Origin: Candidatus Cloacimonadota bacterium
GTDB taxonomy: Bacteria; Cloacimonadota; Cloacimonadia; Cloacimonadales; Cloacimonadaceae
Direction of reading: 5' to 3'
Length of the DNA stretch: 19,923 nucleotides
Assembly (NCBI GenBank): GCA_023228285.1
Contig: JALOBM010000038.1
Span: forward strand, 1-19,923
Shown here: piece by piece, positions 7,869 through 17,100 of the stretch
Layout of the letters: each line of letters begins with the position of its first letter
Numbering within the stretch: the stretch's first letter is position 1
The notes under the pieces: generated by a model
Told to the model about the DNA's origin: nothing
The model's database searches: none
What the model saw: the letters and a program-made list of their open reading frames with translations, nothing else
Translations under genes and position numbers: made by a program

Positions 7869-8546
7869 TGGTTTCTTGGTGGCATCTTTTTTGACCTCTA
7901 GAGATTATGAGCTTAAGCAAATCCTAATTATGAATGATTGGGTAACAACCATACATCAGGTGACAGCTTTTTTCCCTGAACTTGGATTATGTGTTTGGAG
8001 TTCATTTGACATAATGTATCTTATTGTATACCTATATGTTATATGGTCAAATGGATTTCAATATCTGGGGTGGATTCTATGCATTGCCAGAAGTCCACGC
8101 AACCCCTCAACTTATTTTACGGAGATAGAGAGCATAGGTGTCTTGAACTCCGTGTGTTATTTGGGTTGAATGAGAACGTATCGATCCCCTCTGTTCCACC
8201 TCTTGCTAAAGCTGTGGCGAACCAGATATAAAGCTGTTATGAAGCAGTGATCACTCGATGATAACCCGATGACATCTGCTTCAGCACTCAACGAAGTACA
8301 GGGCGAAGACCACGGACTCTGTTTTATCTTGAGGGAGGAAAAGTGGGTCAGTAAAATGTCTTGACTAAATTTGAAGAGATACCGACAGTATATAAAGTTT
8401 ATTTGACTAACATAGATTGTGATTAACGATGGATATTGGATGCCATCAATGAGTTGAGAACCAATGAGTTGGAATTTCCACCGCATCTAGGACTCAACAG
8501 GATTTTAAATCTAATTTAGAAGTTGAAAATGAAAAAGGAAAATCCA
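7869..8546. other. Gene-free stretch with relic repeats
   Basis: About 680 bases follow the terminator without a convincing gene. Short frames on both strands lack RBSs, domains and a sensible composition. What can be seen is the dispersed motif at 8248-8276, a second copy of the insert's end motif (ATGTCTTGAC, 8356-8365), a 10-base direct repeat CAATGAGTTG at 8447-8456 and 8462-8471, and an A+T-rich 8360-8430 with TTGACT boxes at 8361 and 8403. The last could hold a promoter for the lipoprotein gene, but I cannot fix a -10. Confidence 0.5.
8248..8276 (+). repeat. Dispersed 29-base repeat, copy 1
   Basis: This 29-base stretch matches 17926-17954 at 26 of 29 positions and shares the exact core CGATGATAACCCGATGA (8256-8272). 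Weaker similarity extends leftward through AAGCTG (8231-8236 versus 17898-17903). Flanking GAAGCAG (8241-8247) and CTGCTTC (8277-8283) are inverted, so the copy sits in its own imperfect hairpin. Confidence 0.75.
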
Positions 8547-9332
8547 ATGAAACAAAGATTGATTTTTTTACTCACAGTATCTTTCGTGAGCTTATTATTA
8601 CTCTCATCGTGCTCTGATAGATCTGTAACCATTAGCAACCATGAAAGACTCTATAGCATTGGTCTAATGCATAATGAGCTACTCAAAATTCAGAATAACA
8701 ACCAGAACAACATAAGAGATTACGTACTTGATGAGAATGGTTTTATGAGCATTGACAACCATAGTTTAATGTTTGCTAGTATGAGAGATTATTTTGTTAC
8801 AGAAAAAGGCTTCATACCATCAGATGTTGACAACACGTTGCAGCAAATGAATCAGGTACTGGATGTTATTGGTGCATTCGAGGATATTGATGGTACTCAA
8901 TATGTCGTCCCCTTTGATTCGACATTTATTATAAACTCATACATTTACGCTAGAAATGCCGGATATTTGACATCAAAAGAGAAAGAACTAATTGATCCTG
9001 TAATCAGCGACTATATTAATGGAGCCCCTACTATTGCAATTGATGAAAAAATAGAGTATATCAGCACTCAACTTAGCTTATACAACGAAGATCAGGTTAG
9101 AAAATGTTATGATTTTGTTGAAGTTTATTTAGCATCGAAGGATTATTGGGGAGATGCCGTAATTTTCCGCTATGGTAATGGAGTAATAATTGCTGATGCT
9201 ATTGGAACAATAATAGGATCAGGAGCTTATTCATGGACGGGGCCTGGTGCAGTTATTGGTGGTGCAGTTTTAGGAGCATATTATTCGTGTTTAATGAACT
9301 GGCACAATGCTAATTTCCACCACAATCATTAG
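8547..9332 (+). CDS. Putative lipoprotein with C-terminal glycine-zipper segment, function unknown
   Basis: I chose the ATG at 8547 over an in-frame TTG at 8523 and ATG at 8529. It follows AAAAAGGAAAA at a normal distance and places a lipoprotein signal at the N-terminus (SLLLLSSC, predicted lipidated Cys22). The product is 261 residues. The body is hydrophilic and Asn/Asp/Ile rich without a recognised domain. Residues about 216-248 form a hydrophobic Gly-zipper (IGTIIGSG, then GAVIGGAVLGAYYS), like segments that pack or insert in membranes in some bacteriocins and toxins. The tail is His rich. Composition is visibly more A+T rich than the efflux operon, suggesting transfer. It is followed after 12 bases by a small membrane-protein gene. 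Confidence 0.72.
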   Translation: MKQRLIFLLTVSFVSLLLLSSCSDRSVTISNHERLYSIGLMHNELLKIQNNNQNNIRDYVLDENGFMSIDNHSLMFASMRDYFVTEKGFIPSDVDNTLQQMNQVLDVIGAFEDIDGTQYVVPFDSTFIINSYIYARNAGYLTSKEKELIDPVISDYINGAPTIAIDEKIEYISTQLSLYNEDQVRKCYDFVEVYLASKDYWGDAVIFRYGNGVIIADAIGTIIGSGAYSWTGPGAVIGGAVLGAYYSCLMNWHNANFHHNH

Positions 9333-9344
9333 ATCTGAGGGAAC

Positions 9345-9734
9345 ATGTTAGATAATGTGAATCTTCTATCAGCCATAATTATAGCATGGATATTGGTGCT
9401 GCCTATTTATCTCGCCATAGCATTTCATAAAAAAATTGATTGGGAATATTATACAAAGTGGGAGAGATTACAGCTTCATACAGATGTCGAATGGAAAACA
9501 ATCTCATTGAAATGCTCTCAATTATTTCTCTCTGGAAGATATTTGGTTTGCGGTGTTTCTGAGAGAAAAGTATTCCTTAAAGACGCTGTTTCTCTGACGA
9601 GGATTGGCAAATTCTACGTGATTGAATTTATCGACGATTCGAAAACACTGAACGTGTACTATAGAGGCATTTTGACGTCATCCCAAAAATACAAATTAGA
9701 TGTTACCAGCTTAGTCAATTTCTTTGCTTTATAG
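9345..9734 (+). CDS. Small predicted membrane protein, unknown function
   Basis: The 129-residue protein has one strong N-terminal membrane segment (about residues 7-27, LLSAIIIAWILVLPIYLAIAF). A cytoplasmic or periplasmic domain of about 100 residues follows, apparently beta-rich, with no Cys pair or catalytic motif that I recognise. The SD GAGGGA (9337-9342) directly precedes the ATG, and the gene is 12 bases after the lipoprotein gene, so the two are probably co-transcribed. It shares the A+T-rich composition of its partner. A partner, processing or immunity role for the Gly-zipper lipoprotein is possible only by analogy; nothing in the sequence proves it. Confidence 0.65.
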   Translation: MLDNVNLLSAIIIAWILVLPIYLAIAFHKKIDWEYYTKWERLQLHTDVEWKTISLKCSQLFLSGRYLVCGVSERKVFLKDAVSLTRIGKFYVIEFIDDSKTLNVYYRGILTSSQKYKLDVTSLVNFFAL

Positions 9735-9801
9735 ATATTCATATCTTGTTGGCTAATGACTTTTCTGGGTGTGTTAAGACAGGATATTTTTTAATTCTGC
9801 C

Positions 9802-10449
9802 TTAATCATATTTTTCGAAGATAGGTAATATTATTAACCAAACTGAATGCCTATTTAGAGCATTCACGTTCTCACGTTCATAGATGTGCTCCTTTGTGTA
9901 GTAGGGTGGGTCGAGGTAGAAGAAGGTATTGGGTGTATCGAACCGGGCGATAATCTTCTCAAAGCCCTGCTTTTCAATGATCACCTGCTTGAGCCGTTCT
10001 GAGGCTGCTTTCACCTTCTCAAGGTTACGCAGTGGCATATACTTGTATCCCTGCATGATGCAGAAGTTCTTTGACCGGGAGCCGTAGCTGCAGGATAGCT
10101 GAAAGTAGAAGCGGATGGCTCGTTCAAGCTCTGTTTTAGGTGGGTGTTGGGCGAACGTGTCGAACATCTCTCTGGATACCAGATACTGATTCAACTCCGT
10201 CACAAACGCTTCAGGGTGCTGCTTGATGTACTTCCAGAAGTTCACCAGATCACCATTGATATCGTTATAGACTTCCGTGTATCTGCTCTTGGGTCCGGTC
10301 TGCCAATCTTCCTTATCTGGTGATTTCCCGAAGAGTATCCAGGCAGCGCCACCAAAGACTTCACAGTAGATGTCATGCTTGGGGATGAGTGGCAGTATCT
10401 TCTTTCTTAGGAGACGTTTTCTACCTACCCAGGAGATGATGCTGTTCAC
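9802..10449 (-). pseudogene. D12-class adenine-N6 DNA methyltransferase, N-terminal fragment
   Basis: The 215-residue product starts with GTG (complement of 10447-10449), which overlaps the preceding fragment's TGA as GTGA. It has the Dam/D12 order: WVGRKRLLRKKILPLIP (SAM-binding region), YCEVFGGAAWILF, NDINGDLVNFW and the catalytic FFYLDPPYY. Family members are usually 260-290 residues and continue after DPPY with an H..L and ILSY.D region. Here family-like sequence stops at ENVNA (about 9865) and 18 A+T-rich codons (LNRHSVW...EKYD) follow, so the C-terminal third is gone. The usual GGK near the N-terminus reads GRK, a one-base change. Probably inactive phage-derived debris. Confidence 0.85.
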
Positions 10450-10734
10450 GATATCCCCCTAATCTCTCTGGTGGTTATGGCTTTGGGCTTGGCTGTATCC
10501 AGATCGATATCTACGAGAGCGAAGTTGGCAATGATCACTTCGTTGAACTCAGACTTGCCTTCTTTGCGGTTGATGCCCTTGGTTCTGGTGACATGCTTGA
10601 TGTCATAGCCTTTGTATAGCTTTAGAACATCCGGGTTGTCATCATAGCTGAGGATAAAGCGACCTTTGATGCTCTTCAGAATGTCTCGCAAGGCTTCGTG
10701 ACTGAAGTGCTTGGCTGCGAAATAGGCTGAGGCA
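10446..10734 (-). pseudogene. D12-class adenine DNA methyltransferase, C-terminal fragment
   Basis: On the minus strand this frame reads YFAAKHFSHEALRDILKSIK, then GRFILSYDDNPDVLKLYKGYD and a KSEFNEVIIANF ending. That is the region that follows DPPY in D12 methylases. It has no start codon of its own and no N-terminal half. A frame runs upstream to 11048, but upstream of about 10735 it is a shadow of a different gene. The fragment ends in TGA overlapping the GTG of the methylase N-terminal fragment. The two halves of the family are thus both present but in C-then-N order, most simply the middle of two tandem methylase genes whose outer halves were lost. Confidence 0.75.
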
Positions 10735-11000
10735 TCAGAACACCCCTTTGATCGCCTTACCGATGCTAAAGAGCCATTTGCGATTGTGGAACACGTATTC
10801 GATGGCTCCTCCGATAGTGCCGAAGACCTTGAGAATGACATTGGTCTGCTTGGCTGGGAGGGACTTGGTAGCCCGCTCCACTGCCAACTGCTTCTTGGCA
10901 TAGTCATCCAGGTCTTTGGTGGCAGGGTTGATCTTGATGTCCTGGATGATGTCCAGGATGATCGCCAGAGCCGAGTTGATCTTGGAGTTAAATGTCTCCC
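10735..11000 (-). pseudogene. 3' remnant of an unrecognised phage-type gene
   Basis: The reverse strand has a coding-like frame reading ETFNSKINSALAIILDIIQD, then IKINPATKDLDDYAKKQLAV and a FGTIGGAIEYVFHNRKWLFS stretch, ending GKAIKGVF and TGA at 10735-10737. It has natural protein composition, in contrast to the Ser/Arg/Thr/Pro-rich alternative frame across the same bases. There is no in-frame ATG, and the coding character fades near 11000 where the tRNA promoter region begins, so the 5' end is missing. I do not recognise the family; the amphipathic helical character and the neighbouring methylase suggest a small phage structural or lysis-region protein. It abuts the methylase C-terminal fragment. 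Confidence 0.6.
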
Positions 11001-11055
11001 AGTAAAAAAAGGATTGACAGAAAATACCATGCTTATTTTGGTGAACAAACTGCCG

Positions 11056-11133
<78 letters not shown>

Positions 11134-11153
11134 GTGCTTACACCAAAAGCAGT

Positions 11154-11229
11154 GGGCGTTTAGCTCAGCTGGGAGAGCGCTTGCCTTACAAGCAAGATGT
11201 CGGGGGTTCAAGTCCCTCAACGCCCACCA
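11154..11229 (+). tRNA. tRNA-Val (anticodon TAC)
   Basis: The acceptor arms GGGCGTT (11154-11160) and AACGCCC (11219-11225) pair fully, with discriminator A and encoded CCA. The anticodon stem CTTGC/GCAAG closes loop CTTACAA, with TAC at 11187-11189. The T loop is TTCAAGT. It lies 20 bases after tRNA-Pro, so the two are probably one transcript. Confidence 0.96.
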
Positions 11230-11253
11230 CTTCTTTCTAAACACAGGGGATCG

Positions 11254-12213
11254 ATGAAGATAGCTATTACCGGAGCCAACGGTTTTGTGGGCAGCACCAT
11301 GCTTACGCACTTTTCCCAGAAGGGTTTCGAACCAGTGGCAATCGTGCGCAAAGCCTTCTTTCAAAATGGAATTATCACTCGTGTAGTAGATTACTCAGAT
11401 ACATTTTCTCTTACTAATGCTTTATCCGATGTCGATATCCTGATTCACAATGCCGGGAAAACCAAAAGTATAGGGCAAGAAGAGATGTTGAGCGTGAACT
11501 TGGGTCTAACCCGCAAAATCGTAGATGTCGTGAATGCGCAAAAACATCCGATTCGCCTTATTTATATCAGTTCGCAAGCCGCTGGGGGACCTTCATCGAG
11601 AGAACATCCTATGCAGGAAACTGATGCTCCCAGACCCATCAGTATTTATGGAAAAAGCAAGGCTATGGCCGAGAGCTTGATTCAAAAGCAATGCAACAAG
11701 ACCTGGAGCATAGTGCGCCCATGTTCGGTTTATGGCCCTGGGGACCGCGACTTTTTGAGCCTGTTCAAACTCAGCAAACTTGGATTTCAGATGCAAATCG
11801 GCAAACAAGAGCGGTCTTTGAACATGATTCATGTAAGCCAATTGGCAGAATTCATCCTTCATCTTATCGGCAATCCACAAGTGAAGAATGAGATATTTTA
11901 TGCCACAGACAATCAAGTTTACACTCAAAGCGAGATTGCCGCTCACATTGCCGCAATAGCGGGAAAATCCATACATAAGCTGGTAATACCTTCCTGGGCA
12001 GCCCAAATCGCTTTCGGATTGGGGCAGATAGTCAGCCGAATGAGAAGCGAACCCAGTGCGATGAATTTGGATAAATACAACGAGATCATCGCAGAAGGCT
12101 GGGTAGCGAATCCGGAAAAAGCCAAGAACTTGTTAGGCTGGGACCCTCCTGCCAGACTCCCTGAATTGATAAAGGAAACATACAAGTGGTATTGCGAAAA
12201 CTCCTGGCTCTGA
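11254..12213 (+). CDS. NAD(P)-dependent epimerase/dehydratase (extended SDR)
   Basis: The 319-residue protein starts MKIAITGANGFVGS, a Rossmann TGxxGFxG motif at residues 6-13 that supports this ATG over an upstream in-frame GTG that lies within tRNA-Val. The active-site pair is YGKSK (Tyr132, Lys136), and an SS upstream (YISSQAAGG) supplies the catalytic Ser. A mid-protein RPCSVYGPGDRDF is typical of extended SDRs acting on nucleotide sugars or similar. The exact substrate cannot be read. The RBS is AGGGGA (11245-11250), three bases from the ATG. The gene follows tRNA-Val by 24 bases and overlaps the next gene's start by 28 bases, so it probably shares transcription with both. Confidence 0.9.
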   Translation: MKIAITGANGFVGSTMLTHFSQKGFEPVAIVRKAFFQNGIITRVVDYSDTFSLTNALSDVDILIHNAGKTKSIGQEEMLSVNLGLTRKIVDVVNAQKHPIRLIYISSQAAGGPSSREHPMQETDAPRPISIYGKSKAMAESLIQKQCNKTWSIVRPCSVYGPGDRDFLSLFKLSKLGFQMQIGKQERSLNMIHVSQLAEFILHLIGNPQVKNEIFYATDNQVYTQSEIAAHIAAIAGKSIHKLVIPSWAAQIAFGLGQIVSRMRSEPSAMNLDKYNEIIAEGWVANPEKAKNLLGWDPPARLPELIKETYKWYCENSWL

Positions 12214-13994
12214 TTCTACTGATACTGTCTATTACTCTGCTGTCAGCTCAGGAAGCTGATAGCCTACAGCATGTGACGGCTCAGGAAGCGGACAGCCTGG
12301 ATGTTGTTCCACTTCAGCAGGAATTGGAAGAAGCCAAGGATCAAAGCGAGGGTGAAACTTGGATAGATACTGATGAGCTTTTGGATTTTGACCTTCCCAG
12401 AACCATAGATGAACAAGCCATTTTGAGGGATATAAGCAAGAGTGATGTATTGGATATTATCTCTGAGCAAAGACAAAAAAGCTTTGTGAATCCACATCAT
12501 TTCAAGCTCTTTGAGTATCCCAATCTATCCAGTGCCTATCGTTCATCTTTCAATATGATCGGTTTGCAGACCGATCCTCTGTTCCTTTCAACAGATGGCT
12601 TCGAGCTGCCGCGATCCCTTCATTCCACTTGGTTTTATCAGGGACAGCTTGGCCAGTTTCACGATCTCATTCAGAACAATACAGCTATAGATGCCAAAGC
12701 TGTACTCTACGAGTATCCAGTTAGTCTGTCACGTCTGGAAGGCTCTTTGGGAGACTACGACAGCCGCTACGCATTGGGCTCTTTTGCTAAAGGTAATCTG
12801 CTTGGTATTCAGGGACTAAGCCTTGGTTTCGATTTCTCACTTTACAACGGTTACTGGGTGGATAGTCCCAACAGCGGAAATTCATCTCATCAGCTTATCA
12901 GTTATAGATACAAGAAGCTGTTATGGACTCTGGATTACTCCTCCTACACAAAGAACGGGGGATCATACGAACTGCATCCAGCTTACTGGTATCTCGGCAA
13001 CTACAGGATTAAGAACAAACACAATCGCTTTATCGGAAGCTTTGAAAATCCTGTATTGAACCTTAGTATAGCCAGTTTCCGAGATCGTTCCAGCTCAGAG
13101 GAATTCGCCTCCACTCAACAAAGCGATGCTCTACAGATTGCGGCAGAGAAGAACCTGAAGCTTTGGGATATTGCGCTGGATCTGCGTCACGAATATCGCC
13201 ATTTGGATAGGAACTACCTGCCTGCACAGCAAATGAATCAGCAGGATTATGAGCATAAAACCAGTATCTACCTGAACATTCCGTATTATGCAGATCTGGT
13301 ATTGGATCTGGATTTGCTGGATTGGGAACAGCTTCGCCTATATGGGAAGCTGGGGAAACGCGTTTCCGTATTTGATCTGGGAATCTACACCCGCCAAAGC
13401 ATGGGCGATTACAACAGTGTGACTGCCATCAGCTCTCCTTTGGGAGACAGCACGATGGCAGTGCTAGATATCTACAGCCCCTCGGAGAGTGCAGTATTCG
13501 CCGGATTCGAGCAATGGGGTCTGAAGCTTTGGGCTGCTTTTGGCAACAAAAAGCAAGAGCAGTATTTACCTACATCCCAGTATGCATCATCAAAGAACAT
13601 CCTTCGCCTTGCCGCTGGATATCAGAGGGATTTGGGGAGCTTCACTTTTAAGATCAACTCCCAGTGGAATTACCATGAAATCGATAGATACTTGGTATCT
13701 GCCCCGGAATACAGTTTCAACAGTTCGCAGAGTGTTGCTTGGAACCTTAGCCACGACAACAAACTGGAAGCAGGAATGAGCATCTATGGCCATTCGGATT
13801 ATTATCTAGCAAACGCTCAGAATCCGGTTTTGATCGAAGCCTCGACTCTGATGGACGCCTGGGCTGCAGTTCGCGTAAGCACACTCTTCGACTTCAACGT
13901 GAGTTTTCGCAATCTGCTAAGCACATCTCTCTATGGCCTGTACCCGATCCCGCTTTCCATTCATGCGGGATTGCGCTGGTATTTCATCAACTGA
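12186..13994 (+). CDS. Predicted outer-membrane beta-barrel (porin-like) protein
   Basis: The 602-residue protein has a clean signal peptide (about residues 1-21, ending LLSAQ). I prefer the GTG start at 12186 because AAGGAAA (12172-12178) is at normal distance; TTG at 12192 is the alternative. After an acidic linker (about residues 22-75), the rest is an alternating polar/aromatic pattern rich in Tyr, Trp, Ser, Leu and Asn with many short strand-like segments. The C-terminus is GLRWYFIN, a typical barrel ending for BAM-dependent insertion. There is no plug domain or TonB box that I can see, so I do not call it a TonB receptor. Its start lies within the epimerase gene. Function is unknown beyond the barrel. 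Confidence 0.75.
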   Translation: MVLRKLLALILLILSITLLSAQEADSLQHVTAQEADSLDVVPLQQELEEAKDQSEGETWIDTDELLDFDLPRTIDEQAILRDISKSDVLDIISEQRQKSFVNPHHFKLFEYPNLSSAYRSSFNMIGLQTDPLFLSTDGFELPRSLHSTWFYQGQLGQFHDLIQNNTAIDAKAVLYEYPVSLSRLEGSLGDYDSRYALGSFAKGNLLGIQGLSLGFDFSLYNGYWVDSPNSGNSSHQLISYRYKKLLWTLDYSSYTKNGGSYELHPAYWYLGNYRIKNKHNRFIGSFENPVLNLSIASFRDRSSSEEFASTQQSDALQIAAEKNLKLWDIALDLRHEYRHLDRNYLPAQQMNQQDYEHKTSIYLNIPYYADLVLDLDLLDWEQLRLYGKLGKRVSVFDLGIYTRQSMGDYNSVTAISSPLGDSTMAVLDIYSPSESAVFAGFEQWGLKLWAAFGNKKQEQYLPTSQYASSKNILRLAAGYQRDLGSFTFKINSQWNYHEIDRYLVSAPEYSFNSSQSVAWNLSHDNKLEAGMSIYGHSDYYLANAQNPVLIEASTLMDAWAAVRVSTLFDFNVSFRNLLSTSLYGLYPIPLSIHAGLRWYFIN

Positions 13995-14004
13995 GCCTCG
14001 GAAA

Positions 14005-14063
14005 GCATTTTATAAAAGTGCAATACGCTGTTTATCCCTTGTACTGAACTGATCTCCAGATCA
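14005..14063. promoter_or_regulatory. Two short inverted repeats upstream of the C25 gene
   Basis: In the 119-base gap are GCATTTTATAAAAGTGC (14005-14021, near-palindrome with one G:T pair) and TGATCTCCAGATCA (14050-14063, perfect 6-bp arms with a 2-base centre). The first could be a weak hairpin after the barrel gene, although no T tract follows. The second has operator-like symmetry. Function is not shown. Confidence 0.35.
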
Positions 14064-14113
14064 TTTGGGAACGGTTCTTGCATCTATACCAAACTAACTA
14101 AATGGGAGGACCC

Positions 14114-17100
14114 ATGAGAAAACTATTAACACTAGTATCAATAATAATATGTGCAGGCTTGCTGAATGCAGCACCTCTGCAGCTTTTTCATGAATCGGCT
14201 GGGATGATTGACGCCCGCTTTGAAAACCTGAGAGAGACTCCGATGTTTGTGCAGGAAAGCCAGTCTTTTGAAGAGACTGAACATCCGGATACGCCCATCA
14301 TAAGCCGGACTCTTGCATTCCCTTACCAGAATGCGGAATTGCTGATACAGAGCATGACATGGCGAGTATTTGACAAGCAAGGTGAATATCTAAGAAGCAG
14401 CAGCGAGAATTTCACCGACGTTGCGAGCATTGCTCAGAGCTTCACTTTCCGGGAAATGCATGGTGTTACCATAAGGATACAAACACAGCGGGAAACTGAC
14501 ACAGAAATATATACATTGGACAATCTGGACCTCAGTGTGAGGGGACATGGCCAGTTGAACATACCTGAGAGTGTATCTCCCGCATTCATAGACGCATACA
14601 AGTATCTTGCGGACAACTGGGATACTTCATACTTGAAGTCATTGCCCGTGGAACGTCCTTCGATGTTGATCCTTAGTCACGCTTCTCTGGCAAACTACCA
14701 AGCTCCTTTCATCTATTGGAAACGCTCTCTGGGTATGGATGTACACGTGATTAACACTGCTGACGCCGGTTCGTCCGCTCAAGAGATTCGTGAAAGCATC
14801 CGTGCTATGTATATGGAACACAGACCAGATTATCTGATGATATTTGGCGACACCGTGGGTCCTTATGCTGTGCCCACAAACTTTTATCCATCTCCCGAAC
14901 TCAATGAAAACGATGCCGATGACCAATACTACGCAATCATGGAAGGAGACGACTATTTCCCTGATATGCTGGTGGGAAGATTCTCTTTCGTGGAACCCGT
15001 GGAACTCATTGTGATGGCTAATAAATCCATCGTTTACGAACAATCACCATATATGACAGACACTTCTTGGATGACCAGAGCCCTGGCAGTTGCGGGCAAC
15101 TACGCAGAGGGTACTTTGCGCCCTACTACTCCGGTCTGGATGAGTCGCTGGCTCAGTGAACGCTGGTTGGATTATGGCTACACTCAAGTCGATTCCGTTT
15201 ACTTTCCGCCTAGCTATCCGGGCACAAATGCCATTATCCAATCCATCCAGAACGGCGTGCAAATAATCAGTTACCGCGGATGGGGTGATGCTAATGGCTG
15301 GCACTATCCCAGCTTCCACATGTCGGATCTGGACGACATAAACAGCGGGGGCAGAACGCCAATTGTCTATTCTATTGTGTGCAATACGGGCGATTTTGCC
15401 AACAGCGTGACTCCGTCATTTGGCGAGAAATGGATGCGTATGGGTACTACTGCGAACCTAAACGGTTGTGTTGCCTTTGTGGGTCCCTCGGATTTGCACA
15501 CGCGTACCAGATTGAACAACACGATTGCCAGCGGTGCCTTCAATTCGATCCTGGATCATGGAGTGCGCGGTTTTGCAAGCTCGGTTCTGATGGGTAAAAT
15601 TGAGCTCTACAAGAACTTCCCAAATGATCTTGAACCAGGTTCTTGGGTGCCATTCTACTTCCATGTGTACAACATTTTATCCGATCCTTCCTTGAATATG
15701 TGGAGCCTTGTCCCGGATGTGATGGGGGAAGAGATCATCGAGGGAGGGCTTAGTTACTCTCAATCTACATCACACATCACCATCAATGCCCCTCATCTGG
15801 AAGGCGCTATGGTATCCGGAACTAAGGACGGTGAGAGTTTCAGCTATACTCAAGTAATTGATGGTTCTGCTATTTTGAACATCAATCCAGAAGAAGAAGG
15901 TGAGCTAAGTATTACGGTGTCCAAACCCGACTGGGTTCCCTTGGTTCGCACTCTTAGCCTGAACGAGGAAACGGGTATCGGAGTTACTGCAAATACTGGT
16001 ATTGATGCGGGTATCAACCCCAATGGCACGAAGACAATCGAGATTAGCGTGAAAAATTATGGCTCAACCCCGCTCACCGGAATAAACGCAAGTCTGGCTC
16101 AGAATCCCGGACTGGAAATAATAGCACTCAATTCCGGGACATTCGACCTGGCTCCCGGTGCTAGTCACACACTTCAATATCAATTGAATGCCAGTTCCGA
16201 CCTACAACCCGGCCAGGTAATCAAGCTAGAACACAATACCACCAATCCCGCATCCAGTCATCGCTTCAGCATGAGTGTAGGTGGTGCGAAGTTCTATGTA
16301 TATCGCCATGAAGGAACCCTGGATGTGGAAACAGGCGCACAGATCACTTTCTACGCTGCCAATCAGGGCAATGCCGCTCTGCAAAACGCTAGTGTAACCG
16401 TGCTTTCCAGAACCGAGGCCGTGACCATCACTTCGGAGCCTGTGAATCTGGATACGATTGAACCCGGAGAAGTATTCAGCTTTACTGCCAGCATCAGTCC
16501 TGAGCCAGGAGTATGGGATGGCAGAATGATACCATTATCCTTCGTTTTTGCAGACCAATCCGGATACGAATGGCTTTCATTCTACACATTTTTGGCTGGA
16601 ACTCCCGGAACTGACGATCCTACCGGGCCTTGTAAATATGGCTATTATGCTTATGATAATACCGATATAGAACATGATCTTGTTCCAGAATATGAGTGGA
16701 TCGAAACAGATCCTCTGCTTGGTGGCAACGGTAACTTGTGGTTGGTCATGGACGATGGCGTAAAGCGGGTGGAACTGCCCTTCACATTCCGTTTCTACGG
16801 TGTGGATTACGACCATCTTACCATCAGCTCAAACGGGTGGGCTTCTTTCGTTCATACAGATGAAAGCTACTTCAACAACCACTTCATCACTGCCGCTTTA
16901 GGTCCCGAAGCTTTGCTCGCCCCATATTGGGACGATCTGAAAGGTATGAAAACCGGTGTAGATGGCACGGGTGCTGATGTCTTTGCGGATATGCGGATTT
17001 TGTATTGGCACGACGCTGCAAACAATCGCTTCATCGTCCAATGGAACGAGGCATACAACCAGTCCACCATTCAGGCTGGTCCTGATGCGTCTTTGGAAAA

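Noticed and set aside
7876..8231. Small plus-strand open frames after the NifU terminator
   Set aside because: No RBS, no recognisable composition or domain, and they overlap each other in different frames.
8447..8471. CAATGAGTTG direct repeat as a functional site
   Set aside because: Only two copies of ten bases with no symmetry or link to a start codon; could be chance.
8157..8486. 109-codon minus-strand open frame
   Set aside because: It crosses the dispersed repeat and A+T-rich promoter-like sequence and shows no family features.
10740..11048. Upstream half of the long minus-strand frame ending at 10446 as a real protein
   Set aside because: The product there is Ser/Arg/Thr/Pro-rich nonsense; a different frame over the same bases has natural protein character, so only the part below about 10735 is genuine.
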